From NCBI GenBank assembly GCA_019925105.1, contig JAHGAU010000015.1, forward strand, positions 124,001 through 188,000: 64,000 nucleotides of DNA. The letters run 5' to 3'. Position 1 is the first letter of the stretch. Every line of letters begins with the position of its first letter. The notes beneath the pieces are model-generated. The model ran no database searches. It worked only from the letters and a program-made list of their open reading frames with translations, and was not told the DNA's origin. A program made the translations under genes and the position numbers. This stretch comes from Niebla homalea (taxonomy: Eukaryota; Ascomycota; Lecanoromycetes; Lecanorales; Ramalinaceae). This document shows positions 35,529 through 47,308 of this stretch, piece by piece.

Positions 35529-37792
35529 GTTGAGCAAGGCAGTGGTGAGAGATTGATGGCGTGTATCCATGCCAGATGGGAAGACCTCTGGGCAATCTCT
35601 TGGTCATGAGGCAGGTGAGATTACCTCTACCTCCGCCCACACCTCTGTCACGCTAGTCATTTCCGAGGAGGCAATGGACAAGATCGTAAACCTGCGGCAA
35701 GATTACGCCAATGGGAGCGTGACCGATGGAACGAAACCCGCCCCAGCGATGGCAATGTTTTATCATAGCTCCTGACCACTACTTTCTCTGAGAGAGGGGG
35801 ATCTGGAATAGCTCACGATGCAGGAGCTCACTACGTCTGCACGATGAGATTGATGCGCGATTGGAAGAGCCAACGACTCACAATTGATGATGCTTCAGTT
35901 ACAGTACTGGACTCATGATATATGGTAGAGTCATTGCAGGGCTACAATTTTCTGTGTCCATCAACACTTTGTACGCCTTTCAAAGAACATAGCCGTGGTC
36001 AGAAACCACTCGACAGGCGCTGAGTGATTAAAAGGACCTCCGGATCTCACGGCAAACCCGAGAGGATTAACTACCTGGATAAGGAGTTCAATTGATCAAT
36101 CAGCTCCCTTCATTCTTGATCACAGCTAGGCAATAAAGGTACTCCAGGAACGACTGGGGGCATAGCAGACCCCGATGTTCAGCTTTTCTCTTCTTCCACT
36201 ATCCTTCTACTTTTCGAGCCAGTCCTTGACATGCTCACTTGTCATTCTGTCGATCTGCTTTCTTCTTCCCTTCCTTGAAACTTTTCCTCCCGGGGATCAA
36301 CCAGAAGCCTGAACAGCGTGACAGCCGTCTTGTAGCTCCACATGGCCAATACACTTCAACTTGCCCCTAATTTTATCATCTCGCGCGGAAAGTTGCACAG
36401 CATTCGCACTCTGCGAAACGGGTGCCAGGCATGTCATCACAGCAGGAGGTCAAGTGACTCTTGCAACGCCAGAGATTCATAGCCTCTGTAGGCGAGCAAT
36501 GATTGCAAACATGTTTCGGACATTCTCAGTCCGAACGGAACAAGCGGCCTCCAACGGCCGAGAAATAAAAAGTCTCAACATGAGGAGATAGCGCCTCCTT
36601 CACCGAGGCTACACCAAGTAAGTTGAAACTCGGAGTCTTGATCTTTTACTGGTCCTATGTATTGACACCGCAATGAGACGGCTTCGTGAGCTTTACTACA
36701 GGCATGATTTGGACTCCTCTTGTGTTCGTGCAGAACCAAACACTAACACCATGGCTGGGCAAGCGCGAGAACACTAACATGGAGTCGGACGGTGTTGGAA
36801 AGACTGATAACCTGACGGCCAATCTTCTCGAATCAAAGGCTACCACCAATGATGGATCTTTGGGATTCTCCGAACCGTTCAGACGCCTAACCCTTTTGAG
36901 ACTGCCTGCCTATCTCCCTGCATTTCCCCGTTTCAACGATTTGCCTCCGCATGAAACCTTTCGTGGATCATCTGGGACAGCAGGCTCTTGTCGGCCGTAA
37001 TTCCGATTTGTGACCGACTTCTGTGTGAGTGTGTTTCAGGCAATCAGTCGTCGTAGAAACGGTTCCATCTCTCCACAGATGGGACACATCTCAGATATAC
37101 CCTCCGATAATGTGGGTAAGCGTACCAAGTGCAGACAGGCACAACAGCAACGCAGCGCTTTGCATCGAATGATTCGAATCCCACGTCTTCACATGATCTG
37201 CGCTGGGTACCCATGTTGCTGAAATGATCATCACCTAGGATCCAACATCAACAAGGGTTTTTTATCATTCTACGTCGAACAATTTCGGAAACATTATGTG
37301 CATGCTTTGACAGCACGCAATTCATCACCAATTCCTTGGCTATTCTTGGTTTCATAAGCGCTCATGTTCGAGTCGTTGACAAATTCCCCGATCAGAGGTT
37401 CGGTCCAATTGATCATCTCGGCCGACCCGTGTCTCAGGTCGAAACGCGGCCTCGAAATGCGGGTGAGACTTTCCGGGGTACTTCATCTTGCCTTATGGGT
37501 TGATTCCGACCTGCTTCTCGACCACACAGATCTCATCCCGCACATACATCCTGCCCAGAAGCTGCAGTTGCATCGCGGCAACGAGATGGAGCCAAGATCC
37601 AGCCCACCCCGCACATGGCAAATTGCTACACCACGGTCCATGCGTGGCCGTGCGTGGGGAGGAGAGCGAAGGAAGATTACCCAACATCCCACTCTGTGAA
37701 GGGAAAAAGGGGTGTGGTATGGGCAGCGCTTATGGAGTTTCTTTATGAACAGTCTCTGACCCCGGCCGAACTCGCTTCCTTTTCCCTCTTTC
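35529..37792. other. Gene-poor 2.3 kb stretch
   Basis: Only short, overlapping ORFs without motifs. It includes the distal upstream region of the CBM1 gene. I see no tRNA or repeat. Confidence 0.4.
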
Positions 37793-37942
37793 TTCTCTTT
37801 ACGGCTAAAGAAGCACACCTTCCTTGCCCATACACTCTTTGATTCTCTTTACGGTCAAAGAAGCACACCGTCCCTGCCCATACACTCTTTTATTCTCTTG
37901 ACGGCTAAAGAAGCACAACTTCCTTGCCCTTACACTCTTTTG
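37793..37942 (+). repeat. Promoter tandem repeat, 3 x 50 bp
   Basis: Three consecutive 50-bp units start at 37793, 37843 and 37893 (each beginning TTCTCTT). They share ACGGCTAAAGAAGCACA and CCATACACTCTTT, with a few substitutions per unit. The block lies 158-307 bp upstream of the CBM1-expansin start codon and may carry repeated regulator sites. Confidence 0.8.
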
Positions 37943-37999
37943 ATACCGAGAGCCGGTCCTCTCACCTGACTGGCACCATCTGCAAATCACTCTGCCTCA

Positions 38000-38008
38000 T
38001 ATATATAA
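38000..38008 (+). promoter_or_regulatory. TATA box of the CBM1-expansin gene
   Basis: TATATATAA lies 92 bp upstream of the ATG at 38100 and 58 bp downstream of the 3 x 50 bp repeat. A strong TATA box fits an inducible cell-wall enzyme gene. Confidence 0.5.
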
Positions 38009-38099
38009 CTTGCATTGATCGAGGAAACATCCCCACAAACAAGCCCCCCGGACAATATCAGCTTTCTCACAGCTCCATCAAATTCAATTCTTCCCCACA

Positions 38100-39170
38100 A
38101 TGAAGTACCAAGCAGCGGCTTTGGCCCTGCTCCTTAATACCTCCACCGTTCTGGCTGGGGTCCAACGCCGAGATGGCAGCGACAGACGATGGGGCCAGTG
38201 TGCCGGACAGAACTACAATGGGCCAACAGACTGCCCTTCCGGGTGGACTTGTCAACTACAGAATCAATGTACGTTTCGTATCTCTCCATCCTCTTCTGCA
38301 CGCACGGTGGGCATCGCCTTGGGGGGGGCCCATCTACGCTTCAATTATGAGGGCACGTCAGCTGCAACATTCCAAACAGGCGGACGGGGAACTTACTTCA
38401 ACTTTTGCTGACCGCAGGATTCTTTCTCTGCACAGACTATTCCCAATGCCTCGAAGGTGGTAGCAGTGGTGGCGGTGCATCTGGCTCTGGCTCTGGCTCC
38501 GGCTCCGTGTCCAGTGGCTCCAGCAACAGCACTGGCTCCTTACTCAGTGGATCAACTGGACCTGCACCCATCGGCTCCGGGTCGAAATTGGGCGAGAGCT
38601 CGCCGGCCTCTTCTCCCTCATCCAGTCTTCCGAGTGGGGTAGCAGCATCCCTTGGCACCACCGGCACAGAACCCGCTGCCGGAGCTGCTGGTGACGATGA
38701 CGGCAGCGACAGCGAGGGCACCTGCGATACGGAGGATGAGAATGATACCACCACCACCACACCCACCACGACGGAGAATAAGGTCGTTGCCCCTGCCGGC
38801 AAATTGGCCGCCGGAGTCACGACCAATGACGGTGCTGCTGGCAAACTGCCCGCCGGGTCCGATTCTGGCAGCGGAGGATCCGCGGCCACGTCTGCGGGCG
38901 GACCGGGTGCGAGTGGAGGCTCGACGACGGCAGGGACGACAGGCTCAGACACCACCGGATCTGACTCAGGAAATGCCGACTCCGGCTCCGGCTCCGGCTC
39001 CACCAGCTCCGGCGCCACCACGACGGAGAATAAGGTCGTTGCCCCTGCTGGCAAATTGGCTGCCGGAGTCACGACTAATGGCGGTGCTGCTGGAAAACTG
39101 CCCGCTGGCTCCAATCCTGGCAGCGGAGAATCCGCAGACACCACCGGATCTGACTCAGGGACTACCGGCA

Positions 39171-39202
<32 letters not shown>

Positions 39203-39859
39203 ACCACCAACAACAACAAAGACAACAACAGCGGTAAAAGCACCGGCGGCGGCGGCGGCGGCGGCAGTGCCCTCGCCACCACAACAGTATGTTCTCCCCC
39301 TTCACCCTCCCCCTTCCCCCCTCGTCCCCATCTTCCCTCCCCGCACGCACTTACCTATTTTCAACAGCAATACGGCCCCCTCTCCGGCTCCTCCCCGGGC
39401 GCATGCGGCTGCTCAGGCTCCTGGCAAAACGGCGACAGCCCCAGCCCCAACAACACAACCATCACCACCGCCGCCGGCTCCCCCTCCCTCAACACCGGCT
39501 ACTGCGGCACCGGCTGCGGGGCCTGCTACCTCCTCACCTCCCTCGGCGCCCCGCCCTGCGCCTCCGACGCCTGCGCCGTCAACCCGGCCTCCAAGGGCGA
39601 AACCCTCACCGTCATGCTGACCAACACGTGTCCCCCCGAGGGTAACGAGCAGTGGTGCACCGTGCCCAATCAGCACGGGTACGGCGCCCATTTCGATTTG
39701 GCGGTGCAGCCCCAGGGGTGGGGGAATGTGGTGGTGCGGTATGAGCCCATTGCGTGCCCCGGGAGTCTGGAGGCGGGGTGGGGGGGGTGTAAGTGTGCGG
39801 GGAGGAGTAGGCCGCATGAGGGCAAGGTGCCGGGGGGTGGGAAGACGAGTGTGGAGTGA
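38100..39859 (+). CDS. CBM1-containing expansin-like protein
   Basis: Exons 38100-38268, 38436-39286 and 39368-39859, giving 503 aa. Signal peptide at 1-19, then a dibasic site. A CBM1 cellulose-binding module covers about residues 28-62 (WGQCAGQNYNGPTDCPSGWT, then after the splice YYSQCL), with the spaced Cys and aromatic residues of the family. A Gly/Ser linker of about 280 residues holds two copies of a 32-residue repeat (ENKVVAPAGKLAAGVTTN). The C-terminal double-psi beta-barrel (about 341-503) has GACGCSGSW, YCGTGCGACYLL, LTNTCP and HFDLA. The HFD motif and the absence of the GH45 catalytic signature point to a non-hydrolytic expansin/EglD-like protein that loosens cellulose. Intron 2 (81 nt) is in frame and stop-free, so it could be retained. 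Confidence 0.82.
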
Positions 39860-40806
39860 GGTGGTGGGGTGGGGTGGTTGGGGGGCCGAGGGGAGGGGGT
39901 GGGCTGGGGTGGGATGGGCTGAGCGAGCGAGCCAGCGAGCGGGCTGTGGTTTGGTTTGGTTGCGGGTAGATATGACGGTTCAACCTCTTTCGATTCTTGT
40001 GATGGGTGGTGTGTGTGTGTGTGGACTTTGGCTCCACTGTGTTTTTATACGTGTAAATATATATATATATATATATGTTCGGTTGACGGGCTGTTCATGA
40101 TAGTCGGTTTGTAGGTTACTTCGTGGGGTATATATATAAATGATGATGTGAGACGTCCCTACCTTCATCATACTCCCAGTTCAGATGTTCCATGATCGAT
40201 GACCAACACATGTGCTGTGCCATGCTCTGCTGTGAATGGGCTTTTTTGAGGGGCCGGCCTTAAGCAAATATCTGAGTAGTCTTGTCAGCACAGCAATTCG
40301 GAAGTGTTGCTCACGCATCAAGGCAATCGCAAGCGCCATCAATAGCTGGGAAGAGTCTCAGCAAAATGTCATGTCGTTGCTTTCGATGAGAGTCGATGCG
40401 GTTAAGGGGAAGGTCTGTTGTGACAAAGCTTCGAAGGCGGGAAACAATATGCAGCATCTGGTTTGGAAGCCGCATCTTCAAGGCTTTATAGTTGGGTTGG
40501 GAGGGAGTTCGGGAGAATGAAATGCGCACCCCAAGGATGACGAGGAAGATGATGTTGATGAAGAATGATCGTGCTATGCTTATCCAGCTCTAATGGAATG
40601 GTATAGGAAAAGACACCGCAGGATGCAGGTGGTCTAGATTGGATGGTGCTCTGGATCCGGCAACTCTTTTCCATCCTGGTTCGTGCATGCACCGCAAGTC
40701 TTGCGTATCGTACACCTCGCCGTCGACGCTCCTCAATCCTGTGGCCCACCCCTGTTCCCCATGACCCCTCTCCTTCTGCAACAAGGCTGTGTGTCTTTTG
40801 ATCAAC
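39860..40806. other. Convergent intergenic region with TA microsatellite
   Basis: 3' flanks of the expansin-like and YPD1 genes. A (TA)n tract lies at about 40,057-40,076. No gene is supported. Confidence 0.45.
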
Positions 40807-41549
40807 TCATCCCTCCACCGCCTCCCCATAAAACGTCTTCAGCTTCGCCTCTGCACGCTTGTACTCGCCCTTGACCTGGTCAACAGTCCGCTGGACCAAA
40901 CCCAGGTAGTGATCGTCGCTCCCCTTACCCGGGTTGCCGTCCGCTTCCATCCGGGCGCCAAAGTGTTGGATCTTTTCGCAGCTGTCCCGGACTTTGGAAA
41001 GACCCAGTGTGGCGGAGGAGCCCTTGAGGAAGTGGCCGAGCGAGGAGAGTGTGGGGAGAGCTTTTTCTTTGCTGGTTGGGGAATAGGGGCGGATAGTTGT
41101 CAGCTTGGGGGGGTTTGTGAGAGTGGAAGGGGATGGATGGGGGACATGAGGGGAGCAAGGGGGTGATGATGAAGAAGCCGATGGATAGGAGCGGGGGCAG
41201 GCTTTACAGAGCTTTGTCCATATTCCCGAAGGCCTCCTCAGCTTGCTCAAAGAAGCCATAGACGATGCCTCTGCTGAACTCGCGCTCGTCCTCGTCATCG
41301 TCCATTTCAAGTATTTGTTCGAAGGTGGGAATGTCAATTTCTTCGCCAGTGGGATCGATTTGGGAGAGGGAATTGGACTAGGTGGATGATCAGCATGAGG
41401 GCTATGTTCTCAAGCAGAGTCGATGTAGGAGAGTGGGCTAAGAGAAAGTACCAAGTGCAATTGGTGTCCACTTCAGAGATGCTTCAAGGTGGGAGAGAGG
41501 GTGTTCGTGCGTCCGGGACGAGGAGAAGGAAGACACTCACAGACGCCAT
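40807..41549 (-). CDS. YPD1: Histidine-containing phosphotransfer protein of the two-component phosphorelay
   Basis: Three exons: 41549-41541 (nine bases, Met-Ala-Ser), 41377-41208 and 41071-40807, giving 147 aa, close to the usual fungal length. Branch sites (CTGAT, CTGAC) and acceptors fit. The acidic N-terminal helix (EQILEMDDDEDEREFSRG) is followed by the HPt four-helix core. The phospho-accepting His is residue 73 in LGHFLKGSSATLGL, nearly identical to yeast Ypd1. The protein relays phosphate from hybrid histidine kinases to the Ssk1 and Skn7 response regulators, and so controls the osmotic/oxidative-stress HOG pathway in cytosol and nucleus. The 9-nt first exon is easy to miss: without it the protein loses its start. 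Confidence 0.92.
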
Positions 41550-43198
41550 GATGTTTCAAGTATGCAAGTGTGGGTACATTCAATTGCGAATTCTCCGTCT
41601 GTGGTACTTCAAATCTTCTCTTGGTCGAGATCTAGGAGCCAGGGTGTGATGGATCCTAACGTGGAGAGCTTGGCCCGTGTATCAAGGCTCGTGCCCAATG
41701 CCCTTTTATGCTGTCTGGGACAGGTTCTATTATGGAAGAGTGGAAAGAGTGCTGATGAGCAACATGTATCCAGACGGTTCGTCTATCTTGATGCGCGCAG
41801 CGAGGGTGGAGACTGTTGGGTATGACGCCTGCAATTTGTCAGGCTCAGGTATCTCCAGTGGACGCTGCTCAGGTATGGAGAGGTTGCCAGGTTATCTCGA
41901 AGAGGAAGCAGGTACCTGATGGAGCACGGTTCTTCCAGTCACACGATATTAGTGGTGATTCGCTGCCACGCGTTCTCAGCTATCTCCTCCGCTGTCTGAT
42001 AATCTTTGGAGAAGCTCGGTGGGCTGATGCGGGGTTGTATGGATAGCTTGCTAGGTCAGCTTCTTCTGTGGATAATACGGGAGATATTTGAGGAGATGGT
42101 GGGAGTGGCAGATACCGGTAGGTGGGGAGGGTCTGGATGCAGCTTCGCGAACGCGCTTGAACCGAGGAGGATGCACCTGCAGTAGTGCTGAAGAGCTCGA
42201 GCGTCCAAATGCAACTTGCAAGCGATGGATTGGGAAGGAGAAGAAGGCTAGGAAAAGCCACAAGACTGATTCAGAAATAGAAGCGAGAGAGGGGAGGATT
42301 ATTGGTCATTCGAATGTACGTCACAGGTATTCGAGCAATGAGGTTAATGCTAATGATAGGGTAGCGCGGCTGTCAATGTGATTATAATGATTATTTGTTG
42401 ACTAAAATGGCAGATGGCAAATGGCATCAGGAAGAGAGAAAAAAGACTCGACGTCAGTTTCCCCATGCCATGTGGGGCTCGTGGGGTTCTCGCTTGTACT
42501 ACTCTGTTGGCTCTTTCAGTCGCGTGTCTAAAGTGAAAGAGCGGAGAGCGGAGAGCGAGGGCCTGGACGTCATAAGCTTGGTCATTTTATGTCACTTTAT
42601 TTCCATTTATTCCAATTTATTCCTACCTATCGCGTGACTCCAGATCAAATAATCACTTTTTTGACATGATCTTGCAAATCCGCAAAGGTAGACCCTGATG
42701 CATTTGATTTGAGATAGAGATTGCGTACAACAGTGTCAATGCGAATGAAGCTGTACGAGGTGGAGTCTCTCACCCTCTCTCTACGTCAGAGCTCACCCCC
42801 ACTGACGAAACACTGCATGAAGGATCGGCATGCCCGAAGCCTTAATTGAGACCCCTGTTGGCCTCAATGGCCAATGCCCGCACACCCGCCCCCATAACCG
42901 AATAATAGAACGTGGCCCAGACCAATCTGATCACCATGTCGGAGGGAAAATAATTAGCGAGGATCTCACTTGCCTTTTTGGTTCGTGGTGTGCCTTCACC
43001 GCTCGAGTGTTAGAGACAAAAGAGACACCAGAGACACCAGAGGTACTGTCAGCCGGATATACGGATACATGCTTATGAGCCCCTTTGATGAATCGCTAGA
43101 TGCAAACATCCGATTGGTCCTCATACAGCCTCCGCTCTCTTACACGTATCCTATTTTACAACCTGCCGTACTATCTGCAGAAATGCAGCATTTGCCGT
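41550..43198. other. Intergenic, no gene seen
   Basis: 1.65 kb between the YPD1 start and the aspartate aminotransferase stop. Only short ORFs without motifs. Confidence 0.45.
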
Positions 43199-44780
43199 CT
43201 ACCCAGTCACCTTGAAGATGCACTCTGCCAGCCTCTTGACATTGCCTGAGGTGATACCAGCAACAGATATTCGCCCGTCCTTGGTCGCATATACCGAGAA
43301 CTGTCACAAATTTGTCAGCGGCAACGCACCATCAATCGTATCGACTCCCAACGTTGACGTACCTCTTCAGCCAGTCTCGTCATCTGTTCGGCCGTAAGCC
43401 CAGTGTATGCGAACATGCCAATCTGGTTCGTGATGTGGCTCCAATCGTGCTTGCTGCCAAGGTCTTCTAGATTCTTCTTCAATGCTGCCCGCATACTGAT
43501 GATTCGCTCTGCCATCCCCTTGACCTCCTTTTCCCATTGCCCATACATCTGAGGGTCGTTTAGGATCTCGCTAGCAATCCGCGCCCCGTGCACCGGAGGG
43601 TTCGAGTACAGTGGTCGCACCAGGATCTTGATCTGGGAATCTACCCGCTTTTTCTCCTCGGCTGAGTCGCAGCAAATGGAGAATGCGCCGACCCTCTCAC
43701 CATACAAGCCCATGTTCTTAGCGAATGACTGCGCCAGACAAAATCTGTGCCCTTCACTTTCAAAGAGCCGCACGGGAAACGCGTCCCGCTCGATATCGCC
43801 GCTTGCGAACCCCTGATAGGCCATGTCAAAGAAGGGGTAATGCTTCTTCTCTTTCATCGCGTCGCTGATCTGCCTCCATTGATTTTGCGTGGGATCAATA
43901 CCGGTGGGATTGTGAGCACATGCATGGAGAACAATGACGGAGCCTTCCGGTGCGGCCTTCAGGTCCGAGAGCATTCCATCAAAGTCCAGACCAATCGTGT
44001 TCTTGTCATAGTAACGATACTTCATCACTTCGAGGTCCGAATCCCTGAAGACAGCATTGTGGTTGGCCCAACTAGGGGTAGGGATGTATATGGATTTGCC
44101 CGACGGATAGAATCGTGATAGGAACTCGCCACCGATCCGGAGAGCACCAGTTCCTGAGATTGACTGCGTAATGGAAACCCGACCCTCGGTGATGGCCGAC
44201 GAGTGTTGGCCGTATGCGAGAAGCGCCGCCGCCTGTGTGAACTTGGGAACACCCGTGATGCCAGCGTATTCCTTATCCAAATTTGCCTCTGTGATCTTCT
44301 TGTCTGCTTGTCGCACGCTGGGGAGGACGTATGGTTTGCCATTGTCGTCGCCTGGGTACAATTTCAGCATGGCCGGATATTGACAAGTCTCAAATGCTCA
44401 CGATATGCGCCAACGCCAAGGTTGATCTTCTCTTTGAAACTATCGGCTTTGAATGCCTCCGTGATTCCTGTCACAATACATCAGACTCTTGCATCTTGCA
44501 TCTTGCATCTTGCTGCCGATGGCGTTGTGGTACCTAGGATAGCCTAGAATGAGGGATTCGTTCAGCATAGTCAGGTATCGTATTGGTTGTCCAGAGAACT
44601 CACATCCTGTTTACATGTTAGCCATCAACGATTGATACGTTCCCGCGACTTTCTTCAACTCACAGGAGGCCCTTGCGGGATATTTGCCCAGGTGGATGCA
44701 GACCTGGCAGCCAGCACTTTAGGCAAGTGGCTCTTTGAAGGCGCTTGCCTAGCCCACAACCGACACGATGCAACAATCAT
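43199..44780 (-). CDS. Mitochondrial aspartate aminotransferase
   Basis: Six exons: 44780-44664, 44606-44604 (3 nt), 44543-44534 (10 nt), 44467-44402, 44351-43363 and 43300-43199, giving 428 aa, the usual length. It transfers the amino group between aspartate and 2-oxoglutarate with PLP, serving the malate-aspartate shuttle. The N-terminus is a basic presequence ([20 protein letters not shown]). The mature start [20 protein letters not shown] needs both tiny exons to match the family. HNPTG (about 212-216) and the PLP-binding Lys (about 277, in [14 protein letters not shown]) are present. Introns have GTGAGT/GTACGT donors and CTAAC/CTGAC branches. Skipping the 3-nt exon would only drop one Asp and keep the frame. 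It is divergent from the mannosyltransferase gene. Confidence 0.88.
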
Positions 44781-45278
44781 GTTGTATGAGTATATAAGAG
44801 GTTTCCAAAAGACGAGCGAGGAGGCAAGATCGACCTCGAATAAATACTGATAATTTCTCCATGTCTCCACCCGGTCGCCTTTCCGCCGGCAATGCAGGGA
44901 AATGGCGTGCGGGAACGCCGAGAGCGCTAGTACTCAAAATTCGCGGTCTAACCCCTTTAAATCAGCCTCATAAATTGAACACCCTCCAGGATTCCAGGAA
45001 CCGAGAGCATCTTTTATCAGATTGAATAAATCGACACCATCTCTACCCACTCTCGAGGGACTTGATTCAGGCGCGAATCACGTTCTCTTTTGAAGGTCAT
45101 CCTCCTGGCGTAGACAGCACACACCCTCACCCCAAATTCTCTTTGCTCGTCCCCCCCACCGTCCATCGATAGGGAACAGCTCAACAAATACAGGCGTGGA
45201 CGGCCGTGAGCCGGGGCCCATTGCCATCGGTGAACTCAACCCTGCCATCACGCCATCATCTCCCTGTCTTATAGCAAG
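44781..45278. promoter_or_regulatory. Bidirectional promoter region (aminotransferase / mannosyltransferase)
   Basis: 498 bp between two divergent start codons. No clear TATA box or repeat is seen. Confidence 0.4.
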
Positions 45279-46373
45279 ATGCATTTCGCAATGCCTCCCC
45301 GAAAATCCTCACATCCTCAGCCCTGGAATAGAGCTTCGCGCTCATCGCCCATACGAAGGAAACAATTCCAATTGGGCGCCGTCCTCTTGTGCGCTGTTGT
45401 CATGATTCTTTTTTTTGGCAGCTCCCTTTTCAAAGTTGGGAAAGATAGGATACCATACGGAACGCCCAACGTGGTGATCGTCACGGTCCTGGACGATGCT
45501 ACCATGAGCAAGCAATACAGAGAGAGGGTAGTGGAGAACAGAGAATACTACGCACAATTACAAGGTACACAAAACCCATCATTAAGCCTGTATGGCGGTA
45601 GATCGAATTGACTGACATCGATCGCAACAAGGCTATGGTACATTCTACCCTAATGTCACCGACTACGATCTCCTCAACTCCCCACGCACCTGGACATTAG
45701 TCCCCGGTCTGCGCCATGCCATGACTGCCTACCCACACTCTACCTACTTCTTTTCACTGTCTCCTCACTCGCTCATCATGGATCCATCTGTGGATCTCGA
45801 TGACCACGTCACGGGCAAGAAGAAGCTCGAATCATTGATGCTGCGCGACAAGCCTGTCGTTCCTCCTGACAGTGTCATCCGCACATTCGCGCATCTGAAA
45901 GGCGACAAGGTCGACCTCATCCTGACACAAGATGGTGAAGGACTGTGCCAGGGCAGCTTCATTCTCAGGAGAGGGGAATGGGCCAAGTTCTTCCTTGATA
46001 CATGGTTTGACCCACTATATCGGAGCTACAATTTCCAAAAGGCAGAAGGGCACGCTTTGGTATGCATTTTGATCCAGAAGCCCTTCACGATTACAATGAG
46101 TGTTTGCGCGAGATGTGCTGACCCATCTTCCAGGAACATGTTGTGCAATGGCATCCTACAATCCTCACCAAGCTCGCTCTCGTGCCGCAAAAGCTACTCA
46201 ACACCTACAACGTAGACTCGCCAGGTCGAGGGGGCAAGGATGTCATGTACAAGAAAGGAGACTTCGTGGTCAGGCTGGTTGGATGCGAGCTTGACTCGTC
46301 GAGAAGTTGCGAGAGCGAGTTCAATGCGCTCTATGAGGAATGGAAGCTTCAGATGAAGAACAGCGGCAACTAG
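45279..46373 (+). CDS. Golgi alpha-1,6-mannosyltransferase, GT34 (Mnn10/Mnn11) family
   Basis: Exons 45279-45564, 45632-46059 and 46134-46373, giving 317 aa (313 if the second ATG at 45291 is used). Type II membrane layout: a short basic cytosolic tail and one membrane segment at about 30-51 (LGAVLLCAVVMILFFGSSLF), then a lumenal GT34 domain. Visible family blocks are PNVVIVTVLDDATMSKQY, DSVIRTFAHLKG, LTQDGEGLCQGSFILRRGEW, WFDPLYRSYNFQKAEGHAL and EHVVQWHPTILTKLALVPQ. In yeast these enzymes belong to M-Pol II, which extends the mannan backbone of N-glycans. The segment where relatives have a D-Q-H or D-x-D type motif reads LSPHSLIMDP here, so the usual metal-binding acidic residue seems to be missing. 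It may be a non-catalytic partner subunit. Confidence 0.85.
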
Positions 46374-47308
46374 ATGGAGAACACACATCTCTGCTGCAGT
46401 GAAGGTTGAAGGCAGCATCGTTCCCTTCTCACCCGTGAAGCTGGGGGAGACAGATGGTCATCCTCCAGCTCTCACTAATTTCTACCTATTTGAGATCGCC
46501 AGTCCGGCCTGGTCTTAGAGAAGATACCCTTCACAACATGTCGTTGTGGGAGTATGGGCGTTTGGTGCAAGACAGTGCTATAACTTCTACAGGACGATTT
46601 TGGGGGGCAACGCTTAGATAGATAGTGAAAGATTGAATTTTTAGATAATCATTTGAGGGTTCCTCATGTCGAATCCTGATTCAATGGAAATCCGCGCATT
46701 TTCACGATCTCTACCATCTCCAAGCACCGCCATTCCCCAGGCAGCAAAACCAAGTTGTATAGCCAAAGAAATGTAGGCAAGCCATGGTTTAACCCTAACC
46801 TCACCCCTCGACGAGGGCAGTCTCCCTTAGGAGCACAAAATCGGCAAAGAGTCTTGGAATATGGCGCCCTCAGCTCTCCCCCCTCACCGAGCATCAGCCC
46901 CAATTGGGACGAGCTCAGGCAAGGAAGGAGGCTGTTATTGTTCTGAGATCTGTCGACCTGGAAGATTGACACCATGGGAGAAGAACTTGATGGCTCCATA
47001 GGTTGGCCGATATTGTGCAATACCAAGCCAACACCACGAGGGGTGGGGCGAGGTAAGGACACAGATCTGTTGGTTGGGGGAAGAGAGGAGGGTGCGATTT
47101 TTTTTTTTATATGTGGATTGAGGCGGACGCTAGGGGGCTGGATAGGGTAAAGCGGGAAGTAGGCATAACAAATTGTACAATCAATCCGACATCCATGTCA
47201 CAAATCAAATTCGCCTCTTGATACTCGATTCATCTTCCTCCTCCCTTCTCCTGTTTTAGAAGTCCACACGACCCTCACTCTCACTTCATTCCCATTAATA
47301 CCGTTACA
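46374..47308. other. Intergenic, no gene seen
   Basis: 3' flank of the mannosyltransferase and promoter of the Snu66 gene. A 132-codon minus-strand ORF (47062-46664) has no motif. A poly-T tract lies at about 47,099-47,108. Confidence 0.45.

Noticed and set aside
37165..37185. B-box-like GATTCGAATCC
   Set aside because: No matching A box upstream and the T-arm stem does not pair.
38405..38435. Upstream extension of the expansin-like frame (second ORF as its own gene)
   Set aside because: The CBM1 Cys pattern requires splicing 38268 to 38436; the sequence before 38436 is intron.
46664..47062. 132-codon minus-strand ORF near the Snu66 promoter
   Set aside because: No motif, mixed composition, overlapped by an opposite-strand frame.
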